A DNA stretch of 64,000 nt from Microthrixaceae bacterium (lineage in GTDB: Bacteria > Actinomycetota > Acidimicrobiia > Acidimicrobiales > Microtrichaceae), in assembly GCA_020845705.1 (NCBI GenBank), contig JADLFH010000016.1:62001-126000 (forward strand). Reading direction: 5' to 3'. The notes under the pieces were generated by a model that saw only the letters and a program-made list of their open reading frames with translations, was not told the DNA's origin and did not search any database. The translations under genes and the position numbers were made by a program. Below are positions 34,668 through 42,844 of this stretch, in pieces (position 1 is the first letter of the stretch; the number at the start of each line of letters is the position of its first letter).

Positions 34668-35843
34668 CTATCGCACGAAGCGCTCGATGAACTCCTGGTT
34701 GGGCACGTCGGTCATCGCGTAGGGAGGCATGAACTCGCCGTTGCGGGGCGCTTGGTGCCAAACCAACGGTGGCGGGCTGCCGCGTAGCGGTGCGGAGGTC
34801 GCGCCCGGTAGGTCGTAGACGGTGTGGATCTGCGTCCATGCCTGCAACAGGCCGTCGCTGTTGGTCACCGGAACCGCCTTGTTGAACACGATCGTGTTGG
34901 TACCCGGCTGGTAGTAGCCGAAGTGGAGGAAGCCCAGCGTGTCGGGTGTGCGGGTGAAGGCGTCGATGACGTTGGTTGTGCCTCCACCGAAGATCGGCAC
35001 GGTGACAAGGCGGCTTTGCAGGCCGGCGAGGGTGCCACAGGACATGAGCAGCCGGTTCTCTACCGACCAACCCAGAGGCGTTGTGCAGCCCTCGGCTGGG
35101 CTGATGACTGCCACCGGGGTGCTGCCCGCCGTTGCGTTGAGTCGCATCATCGATGCGCCGGTGGTTCCGGGGGCTGGGAACAGGGCGAAGATGATCGCGT
35201 CGGAGTTGGTCGCCCACACGATCTGGTTGCCCGGACGAGGGTCCGATCCGGCCGATGGCGAGTACTGCACGCTCGTGATCGTCGGACATGTCGTCGCGCC
35301 CAGCGAACGGACGGAGACGGTGTACTCCGAGCCTCCGCCCAGGAAGTCGACCCTGGTGATCGTGGCGATCTTCGTGCCGTCGGGCGATGGGGTGATCGAC
35401 GGTGTGGACCAGTCGGGTCCTGCGCTGCCGATGTCGCAGGTGCCTCCCGGGTAGGTGGCGATGTAATCGGTGGACGGGCCAGACGGGGTGGCGGTCACTG
35501 TGATGTCTTCGCCGGCGTACCCGTTCCAGGGGAACCGCGCGGTGCCGTCGGGGAGATAGGGCGACTCGATGAGCGGTCTAAAGGGGTCGGGCATGTCGGG
35601 TGGCGTCACCGAAGTGGGTCCGGTGGTGGTGCCGCCCTTGGTGACCCACCGTTCGAAGGCGGCAATGTAGCCGGTGTTGGGGTCGCTTGTGCCTCCGGCG
35701 TCGCGTACCCAGCGGACCTTGACCCATGACGGATTGGCGGGTGGTGCGCAGGCGGCGGCAAGTCCGGCCAGCGAGGCGACCGCCACGAGCGGAACGAGGA
35801 TCCGACGGAAGCGTCGGCGGTGGTGTCGTGCCGTCGGGGTCAT
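34668..35843 (-). CDS. Beta-propeller-like lipoprotein
   Basis: ATG at 35843 has GGAGG upstream and gives 391 residues. A long basic N-terminus and hydrophobic segment end at LAAACAPP, a lipobox, so it is probably surface-anchored. The body contains repeated strand segments such as TPSPDGTKIATITRV, resembling TolB/WD-type propellers. Its role is unknown. It lies between the first Mo gene and the Rrf2 gene, all on the minus strand. Confidence 0.75.
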   Translation of the reverse strand: MTPTARHHRRRFRRILVPLVAVASLAGLAAACAPPANPSWVKVRWVRDAGGTSDPNTGYIAAFERWVTKGGTTTGPTSVTPPDMPDPFRPLIESPYLPDGTARFPWNGYAGEDITVTATPSGPSTDYIATYPGGTCDIGSAGPDWSTPSITPSPDGTKIATITRVDFLGGGSEYTVSVRSLGATTCPTITSVQYSPSAGSDPRPGNQIVWATNSDAIIFALFPAPGTTGASMMRLNATAGSTPVAVISPAEGCTTPLGWSVENRLLMSCGTLAGLQSRLVTVPIFGGGTTNVIDAFTRTPDTLGFLHFGYYQPGTNTIVFNKAVPVTNSDGLLQAWTQIHTVYDLPGATSAPLRGSPPPLVWHQAPRNGEFMPPYAMTDVPNQEFIERFVR

Positions 35844-35928
35844 GGCTTTCCTCCCGCGTTCAGCGTGTCGCCCCACTCTCCGCGCCGCACTCGCCCGAAC
35901 GCAAGGGAACAAAGACCCCGGTGTGGCG

Positions 35929-36384
35929 TCAGTGCTTCGCAGCGCGGGCTGCGAGCTCCGCCTCGATCTCCTCCTCGCGCCGTGCAACTTCGGCGAGGGA
36001 AGTGGTGGCGAGCGACATGATGGCCGCGTCGCGGCCCTTGCTCCATGCGTCGTGCACTGCGCACTCGGGGTCCTTGTCGTGGCAGCGGCGTGAGTCGAGC
36101 AGGCAATGGGGGATGTCGAGGGAGCCTTCGAGTGCCTCGATGACCTCGAGAGCGAAGATCTTCTCCGCCGGTCTTGCGAGGCCGCAACCGCCGTAGCGCC
36201 CGGGGCTGCACGTCAGGATGCCGGCACGCGACAAGGTGCTGACCACGGTGGGCACGTTTCCCGCGGGGATGTCGCACTCCTCGGCGAGCTGTGCGGCGGT
36301 CATCCGGGCGTCGGGGCCCTGACGTGTCAAGTACTTCAGCAGCCGGATGCCGTATTCACCTCGCTTGGTCAGTGTGAGTCGCAC
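35929..36384 (-). CDS. Rrf2-family regulator, likely Fe-S sensor
   Basis: The 151-residue protein begins LTLTKRGEYGIRLLKYLTRQ, followed by the winged helix (AGNVPTVVSTLSRAGILT). In place of the usual wing sequence it has CSPGRYGGC, a C-x7-C pair. The sensor loop is HCLLDSRRCHDKDPECAVHD: C-x6-C-x6-C-x2-H, close to IscR (C-x5-C-x5-C-x2-H). An Fe-S cluster is therefore likely. It is next to the Mo operon and is the best candidate for its regulator. Confidence 0.85.
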   Translation of the reverse strand: MRLTLTKRGEYGIRLLKYLTRQGPDARMTAAQLAEECDIPAGNVPTVVSTLSRAGILTCSPGRYGGCGLARPAEKIFALEVIEALEGSLDIPHCLLDSRRCHDKDPECAVHDAWSKGRDAAIMSLATTSLAEVARREEEIEAELAARAAKH

Positions 36385-36547
36385 GTTCGCGTTCCCCTCG
36401 TTCGCCCGGCACCGCGGTTATCTTCGATTTACCGTCACATGATATTGGGATATGCGCGTGCTGCCACCCCACTCTTCCACACCCCCGTCGGAGGCCCCTC
36501 ACATCGCAGGCCCGCGCCGCTGGCCGGTCTCGCGGCGGCGGAGCGTG

Positions 36548-37069
36548 ATGTCGGGTTTCTTCACTCTATGGCCCGGCGACGCGAACCACTCGCTTGGTCT
36601 CGGTCGGGCCCTGTTCGAGTTCCAGGAGTGGGAGATCCAGAGTGAACGGATTGCCGACGTGGGGGGCTCACCCTGGTGGTCGGAGGTGAACGGCCGACTC
36701 GTCTCGGACCTCCACGAGGCCGCCGGGGGCGCGGCGGGTCCCTGGCGCTGCTACATCGAGGCGGTGGAGAGCGGGCTGGGAGATCTCCAGGCGCTTCTCT
36801 GGGCAGCGCACCAGCACTCGATCGGAGAAGGAGTCGCCGGTGCCGCGGGACTGTTGGAAGCCGAGTGCGACACCGAGGCGGCATTCGCGGGACTTGCGTT
36901 GTCGGTCGTGGAGCACGCGGCCGTCGCCCTCCAGCGGACGTCGAGCTCAGCGTTGGGACGAGCGACACGGGAGCTGTATCCAAGCCGTTACCCGTGCCTT
37001 CAGGAGGATCTCGACCGGCTCGACACGGCGTTGGCAGGGGGCGGACGGACTGCCAACGGCGGTGGGTGA
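36548..37069 (+). CDS. Uncharacterised protein upstream of the Mo operon
   Basis: ATG at 36548 gives 173 residues starting SGFFTLWPGDANHSLGLGRA, with helical, Trp-containing stretches (FEFQEWEIQSERIAD, HQHSIGEGVAGAAGL). An earlier ATG at 36452 would add a basic proline-rich segment with weaker coding character. It has no recognised domain. It lies 100 bases before the Mo operon on the same strand, so a specific chaperone role is possible but unsupported. Confidence 0.55.
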   Translation: MSGFFTLWPGDANHSLGLGRALFEFQEWEIQSERIADVGGSPWWSEVNGRLVSDLHEAAGGAAGPWRCYIEAVESGLGDLQALLWAAHQHSIGEGVAGAAGLLEAECDTEAAFAGLALSVVEHAAVALQRTSSSALGRATRELYPSRYPCLQEDLDRLDTALAGGGRTANGGG

Positions 37070-37087
37070 CGGGCTGTGACAGCAGAC

Positions 37088-37140
37088 ACTCCAAGATTTC
37101 CTTGAGTAATCCTCGTAACTCCAACTAGGGTATAAATAGT
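37088..37140 (+). promoter_or_regulatory. Promoter and candidate Rrf2 operator of the Mo operon
   Basis: TATAAA at 37131-37136 is a -10 candidate in an AT-rich patch unusual for this DNA. Upstream, ACTCCAAG at 37088-37095 and CTTGAGT at 37101-37107 form an imperfect inverted repeat, and AACTCCAA recurs at 37118. The palindrome is positioned for control by the nearby Rrf2 protein. Confidence 0.5.
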
Positions 37141-37168
37141 TAGGGCAGGCCGATCACGGGGGAAAGAC

Positions 37169-40000
37169 GTGAGCACTGTTGCTGAGCCGTCCGCGGAGGG
37201 CTATCGCTCCGCTGAGCAGTCCTACCGGCGTCGCTGGTCATGGGACTCCGTTGCCTGGGGGACGCACTGCGTCGACTGCTACCCGGGCAACTGTCCCTAC
37301 AAGGTCTACGTACGGGACGGGAAGATCGTTCGGGAAGAGCCTTCGGGCAGCTTCAAGACCCTCGAGGAGGGCGTGCCCGACTACAACCCGATGGGTTGCA
37401 ACAAGGGAGCGTCGTGGAGCCAGCAGATCTACGACGGCGACCGGCTGCTGTACCCACTGCGTCGTGTCGGCGAGCGCGGCTCCGGCCAATGGGAGCGCAT
37501 CAGCTGGGACGAAGCGCTCACCGACATCGCCAACAAGATGCTCGACATCATCGAGGCCGGCGGCCCCGAGGACATCGCCCGTGAGGGCACACCGGAGATC
37601 GCCACGGTGGTGCCCACCGACCGCTTCTTCAACATGTTCGGCGGACGGGCGATGGACCTGCACGCCAGCTTCAACGACTTCTCCATCGGTCTCCACGAGA
37701 CCTACGGCAAGTTCTGCCCGGTCAGCTCGGGTGACGACTGGTTCAAGTCCGAGGTGGTGCTCATCTGGCACATGAACCCGGCCTTCACCCGCATCCCGCT
37801 GTACCACTTCATGCTCGAGGCCCGATACAACGGCGCCGAGGTCATCTCGGTCTCGCCCGACCTCAACGCATCGCACATGCACTCGGACTACTGGGTGCCG
37901 ATGACCCCCGGCAACGACGTGCCGTTCGGGCTCGCCATCGTGCAGGTGATCCTCGAGGAGGGCCTCGAGGACCGGACCTTCATCCGCGAGCAGACCGACC
38001 TCCCCATGTTGGTCCGCACCGACACCGGGCGGTTCCTGCGCCAGATCGACGTCGAGGGATCGGGCCGCGAGGACCAGCTCTACCACTGGGATCCCGACGC
38101 CGGGCTGGTCAAGGCCGACCGGGGCAACATGTTGTTGCACGGCAAGGAGGTCGCGCTCGATGGCTCCTATGACGTCACCCTCGCCGACGGCTCCACCGTC
38201 ACCGTCGAGCCGGTCATGGCCCGCCTGCGGCGCAAGCTCGACGCCGAATACACGCCCGAGCAGCAGTTCGAGCTCACCACCGTGCATCCCGACCTTCTGC
38301 GCACGGTGGCACGCAAGATCGCCACCAAGAAGACCAACATCATGTTGGGCTGGAACAGCTGCAAGTACTACCACGGCGACCTCATCGAACGGACCATGTG
38401 CCTGGTGCTCGGGGTCAGCGGCAACTGGGGCAAGTTCGGCACCGGTATCCGTTCGTGGACCGCAGGCATGATGGACGGCCAGGGCATGGTGATGGCCAAG
38501 ACCTTCGCCGGTGTCGAGGGCACCGAAGCGATCCTCACCGCGCGCGACGGCGCCATCGCCGGCATCCAGGCGTCGGACCCGAGCCTCACCACCGAGGAGC
38601 TCGCCTCCCGCGAGCTGGGCATGATCCTCGCCCAAGCCAGCGGCGGCGCCATGCGTGGCCTGGCGTCGGGGGCGCTTCCGGGCCAGTCCGCCCGTTCCGT
38701 CGAGGCGTTCTGGTGGCACAACCACGCAGGCTTCGCCGAGCGCTGGAACACGCGGGAATGGGGCGACGACTCGTTGCCGCGGAACTTCGCCGACTACTAC
38801 CAGGAGGCGCTCGACGCCGGCTGGTGGACCGGAGTTGACGGCCCGGCGCCGGAGCATCCCCCCAAGATGCTCTTCGAGTGCGGCGGCAACATGTTGCGCC
38901 GCACCCGTGGCGGCAAGAAGGTCCTGTTGGAGAGCCTGTGGCCGAAGCTCGAGATGATCGTCTCGATCGACTTCCGCATCAACTCCACCGGCCTGCTCTC
39001 CGACATCCTGCTGCCGGCGGCGCAGCACTACGAGAAGCTCTCCTACCACATCCCCACTCCGCACCAGATGATGCTGACCTTCTCCGACAAGGCGGCCGAA
39101 CCTGCGGGTGAGGCGAAGTCCGAGTGGGCCATCTACGGCGCCATCCTCAAGCGACTCGACGAGCTCGCCGCAGAGCGGGGCATCACCGAGTACACGAACC
39201 GCGGCGGTGAGGTCTTCGACGCCACCAAGGCATGGGATCGATTCACCATCGGTGGCTCGATCGAGACCGAGGAGCAGATGGCCGACGAGATCGTCCGTGA
39301 CGCCGCCTACATCGGCGTGGTGGACGACAACACCACGCTCGAGACGATGCGTGAGAAGGGTCACGTGCGGCTCACCGGCTGGGGTATGTCCACCTTCGCC
39401 CTGGCGCAGGCGTCACCGCTGGAGAAGGACCGCACCCACGCACCGTTCCGCAACCACGTTGAGCTGGGCGACCCATTCCCCACCTACGCCCGCAGAGCGC
39501 AGTTCTACATCGATCACCCCTGGTGGCTCGAGGCGGGCGAGGAACTACCCACGCACAAGCCGAACCCCAAGGCCGGTGGTGACCACCCGATGCGGATGAC
39601 CTCGGGTCACAACCGCTGGTCGATCCACTCGATGAACGCGATCAACCCCATCCTCGCCCAGACCCACCGTGGGGTACCGCTGGTGGAGATCTCGCCCGAG
39701 GACGCCGCGGCCCGTGGGGTGGAGGACAACGACCCCATCCGGGTATGGAACGACATCGCGGAGTTCCGCTCGCACGCCAAGATCGTCCAGGGCGTGCAGC
39801 CCGGCCAGATCATCTCCTACAACGGCTGGGACCCACATCAGTACGACCAGTGGTACGGGGCAAACGAGATCGAGGCGGGCATGGTCAAGTGGATCGCCTT
39901 CGCTGGCGGCTACGGCCAGATCAACTACACGATGGCGGAGTGGCAGCCCATCCCCACCGACCGTGGGGTGCCGTGCAACTTCGAGAAGATCACCGATTAG
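37169..40000 (+). CDS. Molybdopterin oxidoreductase catalytic subunit 2 (type II DMSO-reductase-like, operon-encoded)
   Basis: GTG at 37169 follows GGGGGAAAGAC. The 943-residue protein has H33-C34-x2-C37-x4-C42-x34-C77, DYNPMGCNKGASW, a Mo-site region VSSGDDWFKSEVVLIWHMNP with a likely Asp ligand, KYYHGDLIERTMCLVLG and GHNRWSIHSMNA. No Tat signal is visible; RRRWSWD is the conserved start of the fold. It begins a five-gene operon with gamma, Fe-S, chaperone and ferredoxin genes. The layout suggests ethylbenzene/steroid C25 dehydrogenase, selenate, chlorate or DMS enzymes; which reaction it catalyses is unknown. Confidence 0.88.
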   Translation: MSTVAEPSAEGYRSAEQSYRRRWSWDSVAWGTHCVDCYPGNCPYKVYVRDGKIVREEPSGSFKTLEEGVPDYNPMGCNKGASWSQQIYDGDRLLYPLRRVGERGSGQWERISWDEALTDIANKMLDIIEAGGPEDIAREGTPEIATVVPTDRFFNMFGGRAMDLHASFNDFSIGLHETYGKFCPVSSGDDWFKSEVVLIWHMNPAFTRIPLYHFMLEARYNGAEVISVSPDLNASHMHSDYWVPMTPGNDVPFGLAIVQVILEEGLEDRTFIREQTDLPMLVRTDTGRFLRQIDVEGSGREDQLYHWDPDAGLVKADRGNMLLHGKEVALDGSYDVTLADGSTVTVEPVMARLRRKLDAEYTPEQQFELTTVHPDLLRTVARKIATKKTNIMLGWNSCKYYHGDLIERTMCLVLGVSGNWGKFGTGIRSWTAGMMDGQGMVMAKTFAGVEGTEAILTARDGAIAGIQASDPSLTTEELASRELGMILAQASGGAMRGLASGALPGQSARSVEAFWWHNHAGFAERWNTREWGDDSLPRNFADYYQEALDAGWWTGVDGPAPEHPPKMLFECGGNMLRRTRGGKKVLLESLWPKLEMIVSIDFRINSTGLLSDILLPAAQHYEKLSYHIPTPHQMMLTFSDKAAEPAGEAKSEWAIYGAILKRLDELAAERGITEYTNRGGEVFDATKAWDRFTIGGSIETEEQMADEIVRDAAYIGVVDDNTTLETMREKGHVRLTGWGMSTFALAQASPLEKDRTHAPFRNHVELGDPFPTYARRAQFYIDHPWWLEAGEELPTHKPNPKAGGDHPMRMTSGHNRWSIHSMNAINPILAQTHRGVPLVEISPEDAAARGVEDNDPIRVWNDIAEFRSHAKIVQGVQPGQIISYNGWDPHQYDQWYGANEIEAGMVKWIAFAGGYGQINYTMAEWQPIPTDRGVPCNFEKITD

Positions 40001-40029
40001 GCGTCGGGGAAACGGGAGGACTCAACAAC

Positions 40030-40620
40030 ATGCAGGTGAGCAAGGTCTCGTCGGATCTCAGCGATCCGGGCGCCGCGGGCTGGTCGGGGGTGACCGCCGA
40101 GTCGGTCGCCCTCGCACCGATGCCGATAGACGCCCAACCCACGGAGTACGTCCGGACGAAGTGGTCCGCGCTGTCCTACGGCAACGTCGCCGAGGCGAAA
40201 GTGGCCGCCGCCCACGACGGCGCCACCGCCTGGGTGCGTCTCGAGTGGGCCGACTCCGACCAACCCAACACGGAGTTCCCGGATTGCGCGGCGGTGTACT
40301 TCCCCGCCGGAGGCGACGCTCCCGCCGCGACGATCGGCAGTGAGGCCGCCACGGTCAACCTGTGGTTCTGGCGCTCCGACGAGGAGTCGGGCCGTCACCT
40401 GACGGGCAACGGTCCGGGTGTGTTCCGACCCCAGGATGGGGCTGTTTCCGCAGCGGCAAGCCTGGACGGCGGTCGCTGGGCCGTGGTGTTGGCCCACCCG
40501 GTCGCCGAGCTGCGCGACGGAGGCCGGCTGGGTGTTGCCGTGTGGGACGGATCCAATGAAGAACGAGCCGGCATCGGAGCAGCCACCACTGAGTGGGTGT
40601 CGCTCTCGATCGATTCCTGA
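40030..40620 (+). CDS. Gamma-like (ethylbenzene-dehydrogenase type) subunit
   Basis: ATG at 40030 has GGGAGGA upstream; the product is 196 residues, mostly beta strand, with no signal peptide. The phrases TAWVRLEWADSDQPN, FPDCAAVYFPAGGDA and ATVNLWFWRSDEES match the heme-binding gamma subunit family of EbdC/DdhC. In those, Met and Lys bind heme near the PVNxWxWKA stretch. Here that Met appears replaced (PAATIGSEA) and the Lys is Arg, so heme may be missing or bound differently. Its position between the catalytic and Fe-S subunits is as in the type II operons. Confidence 0.75.
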   Translation: MQVSKVSSDLSDPGAAGWSGVTAESVALAPMPIDAQPTEYVRTKWSALSYGNVAEAKVAAAHDGATAWVRLEWADSDQPNTEFPDCAAVYFPAGGDAPAATIGSEAATVNLWFWRSDEESGRHLTGNGPGVFRPQDGAVSAAASLDGGRWAVVLAHPVAELRDGGRLGVAVWDGSNEERAGIGAATTEWVSLSIDS

Positions 40621-40635
40621 AATCGGAGACTTGAC

Positions 40636-41724
40636 ATGACTGATGTGATGCAACCCTCGACCGGCCCCCTCAAGCAGATCGCCATGGTGTTCGATCTGAA
40701 CAAGTGCATGGGCTGTCAGTCCTGTTCCGTGGGCTGCAAGGTGCTGTGGACCCAGGAGGAGGGCGAGGAGCACGAGTGGTGGATGACGGTCAACACCCAG
40801 CCCGGCAAGGGCACTCCCAAGGACTGGGAGACGATGGGCGGCGGCCTCAAGGACGGCGTCCCCGTACCCGGCCAACAGCCGGGCCGCGCGGATTTCGGTG
40901 GCGGTTGGGAGTTCAACTACCAGGAGGTGTTCTACGAGGGCAAGGGCAACTCGGTACACCTCAAGCCCATCGAGACCGACGACGGTCGCAACGAATGGGG
41001 CATGAACTGGGACGAGGACCAGGGCGCGGGTGAGTACCCCAACGCCTACTACTTCTACCTCCCGCGGCTCTGCAACCACTGCACCCGCCCGGTGTGTGCG
41101 GAAGCGTGTCCCAGCGGCGCCATGTACAAGCGCCGCGAGGACGGCATCGTGTTGCGCAACGAGGACCAGTGCCAAGGCTTCCGCATGTGCATGGAGGCCT
41201 GCCCCTACAAGAAGATCTACTTCAACTACGCACGCAAGGTCGCACAGCACTGCATCATGTGCTTCCCTCGTCTCGAGGAGGGCGTTGCCCCGGTGTGTGC
41301 CCGCCAGTGCCCCGGGCGGCTGGCCTTCGTAGGCTTCCTCGACGACGAGGAAGGTCCCATCCACAAGATGGTCAACGAGTGGGGCATCGCGGTTCCGCTG
41401 CACGCCGAATACGGCACCGGTCCGAACATCTTCTACGTTCCGCCGCTGTCTCCCTACCGGCTGCACGAGGACCTCTCCATCGACTACGACACGCCGCGGA
41501 TCCCGCCGGAGTACCTCGAGTCGCTGTTCGGCCCGAAGGTGCACAGCGCTCTGGCCACCCTCCAGTCCGAACTCGAGACTGTGCGCGGCGGCGGGTCCTC
41601 GGAGATCCTCGACACGCTCATCGTCTACAACTGGCTCGACCTGTTCGGCCCGTTCACCAACGACCCAGCCGAGCTCGATCGCTCACCCCAGAGCATTCCG
41701 GTCGAGATCAGCGCAAAGAAGTGA
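40636..41724 (+). CDS. Four-cluster Fe-S beta subunit
   Basis: The 362-residue protein shows C24-x2-C27-x2-C30-x3-C34, then CNHCTRPVCAEACPSGAM, CQGFRMCMEACPYKK and CIMCFPRLEEGVAPVCARQCPG: the four-cluster pattern of NarH/EbdB. It would carry electrons between the Mo subunit and an external carrier. It lies 15 bases downstream of the gamma gene and has no membrane anchor partner nearby. Confidence 0.92.
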   Translation: MTDVMQPSTGPLKQIAMVFDLNKCMGCQSCSVGCKVLWTQEEGEEHEWWMTVNTQPGKGTPKDWETMGGGLKDGVPVPGQQPGRADFGGGWEFNYQEVFYEGKGNSVHLKPIETDDGRNEWGMNWDEDQGAGEYPNAYYFYLPRLCNHCTRPVCAEACPSGAMYKRREDGIVLRNEDQCQGFRMCMEACPYKKIYFNYARKVAQHCIMCFPRLEEGVAPVCARQCPGRLAFVGFLDDEEGPIHKMVNEWGIAVPLHAEYGTGPNIFYVPPLSPYRLHEDLSIDYDTPRIPPEYLESLFGPKVHSALATLQSELETVRGGGSSEILDTLIVYNWLDLFGPFTNDPAELDRSPQSIPVEISAKK

Positions 41725-41737
41725 GAGGACCCATACC

Positions 41738-42394
41738 GTGTTCGCGTATTCACTGACCGGTCTCGAGATCTCCGCCGACGCCGTCGGGGTGTTGGAGGTC
41801 GAGGAGAGCGAGATCACCGCCCGAAGCGCCGTCTACCAGGTGTTGGGTCAGCTCTTCGCTGCACCCGACGCCGAGTTCGCCGAGAAGACCGCGTCTGGCC
41901 AGTGGGTGAAGGACCTCGCCGAGGCGATCGAGCTGCTTGCTTTCGACTGGGAGATCGGCGAGGCGCCGACCGATGCGGACGAGGGCGCGTTGAAGGATGC
42001 CCACGAGCGGCTCTTCCAGGCCGAGGACGCGGGTGTCCGCCGCATCTGGGGTGGCGGTTACTCGGCGGACCGCGATCAGAGTCTCGTGGAGCTGCGTCGT
42101 GCCTACGAGTACTACGGGCTCGGCACGGGCAACGACGACGTGCCCTTCGACCACCTCACCGCCGAGGTGGACTTCATGCAGTTCCTGGCCTTCAAGGAGG
42201 CTGCCGCCAGCTCCCCGCGGCTGGGCAAGTCGTTCCACCGGGCGCAGGTCGACTTCTTGGACAAGCACCTCGGCGATTGGGTTCCCAGGTTCGCGACGGC
42301 AGTGCGCGAGGCCGATCCGCCGCCGTTCTACTCGTGGGCCATCGACCGTCTGGAGTCGTTCGTCGCAGCCGACGCGAAATGGGTGGCTCAGTAG
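41738..42394 (+). CDS. TorD/DmsD-like chaperone
   Basis: The 218-residue helical protein (start GTG at 41738) matches TorD-family chaperones of type II enzymes: VYQVLGQLFAAPDAEFAEK, LRRAYEYYGLG and TAEVDFMQFLAFKEAAA. Such proteins help insert the molybdenum cofactor into the catalytic subunit. It follows the Fe-S subunit as in Ebd/Ddh/Nar operons. Confidence 0.85.
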   Translation: MFAYSLTGLEISADAVGVLEVEESEITARSAVYQVLGQLFAAPDAEFAEKTASGQWVKDLAEAIELLAFDWEIGEAPTDADEGALKDAHERLFQAEDAGVRRIWGGGYSADRDQSLVELRRAYEYYGLGTGNDDVPFDHLTAEVDFMQFLAFKEAAASSPRLGKSFHRAQVDFLDKHLGDWVPRFATAVREADPPPFYSWAIDRLESFVAADAKWVAQ

Positions 42395-42441
42395 GTCGTT
42401 GACCAACCGGGTACCCTCACCCGCATGCCGGGGGTGCAGTA

Positions 42442-42822
42442 GTGAGCTTCCGAGTCGGGCCGAACTGTGACGGCTGCGACATGTGTCGCCAGGCCTGCCC
42501 ACGGGGAGCCATCCGGGTGACCGAGGCTGGTGTCTACGAGGTCGTCTCGCTCAACTGCAACGACTGCGGCAAGTGCGCCGTGGTGTGCCCCCCACACGCG
42601 CTGGCACCTGATCCGGAGTGGGCGATGTGTTGGGCGAGGGGCTGCCCGCTGTCCTCCAGTAGATACGAGGGCTGGGGTTGCGCCGAGGGTCGACGTCGCT
42701 GCACCGAGTGCGGCAACTCGATGTGGAAGGAGCCCGACGGGGACGGATGGGTCTGTACGCGTTGTGACCGCGGCTCCAACGTGATGTGCCCGAAGGCCCG
42801 CAAGGCCGCCAAGCTCACCTGA
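42442..42822 (+). CDS. Two-cluster ferredoxin fused to a Cys-rich zinc-ribbon domain
   Basis: GTG at 42442 follows GGGGGTGCAGTA. The first half has CDGCDMCRQACP and CNDCGKCAVVCP, two 4Fe-4S motifs. The second half is CWARGCPLSSSRYEGWGC, then RRCTECGNSMWKEPDGDGWVCTRCDRG ending VMCPKA, a zinc-ribbon-like fold. The 126-residue protein is last in the Mo operon and may be its electron donor/acceptor or an assembly factor. I do not recognise this combination as a named family. Confidence 0.8.
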   Translation: MSFRVGPNCDGCDMCRQACPRGAIRVTEAGVYEVVSLNCNDCGKCAVVCPPHALAPDPEWAMCWARGCPLSSSRYEGWGCAEGRRRCTECGNSMWKEPDGDGWVCTRCDRGSNVMCPKARKAAKLT

Positions 42823-42844
42823 CCCGCACCCAACCCCTTACCGT

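Noticed and set aside
37169-37240. Twin-arginine signal in RRRWSW/RRRFSW at the Mo subunit starts
   Set aside because: No hydrophobic stretch follows; the Arg-Trp segment is part of the conserved fold.
37238-39364. Long minus-strand frame opposite the second Mo subunit
   Set aside because: Shadow of the coding strand; no start signal and no domain.
31637-40000. Respiratory nitrate reductase (Nar) identity for the Mo operon
   Set aside because: No NarI-like membrane subunit is present and the gamma gene resembles EbdC-type proteins; distant relation remains.
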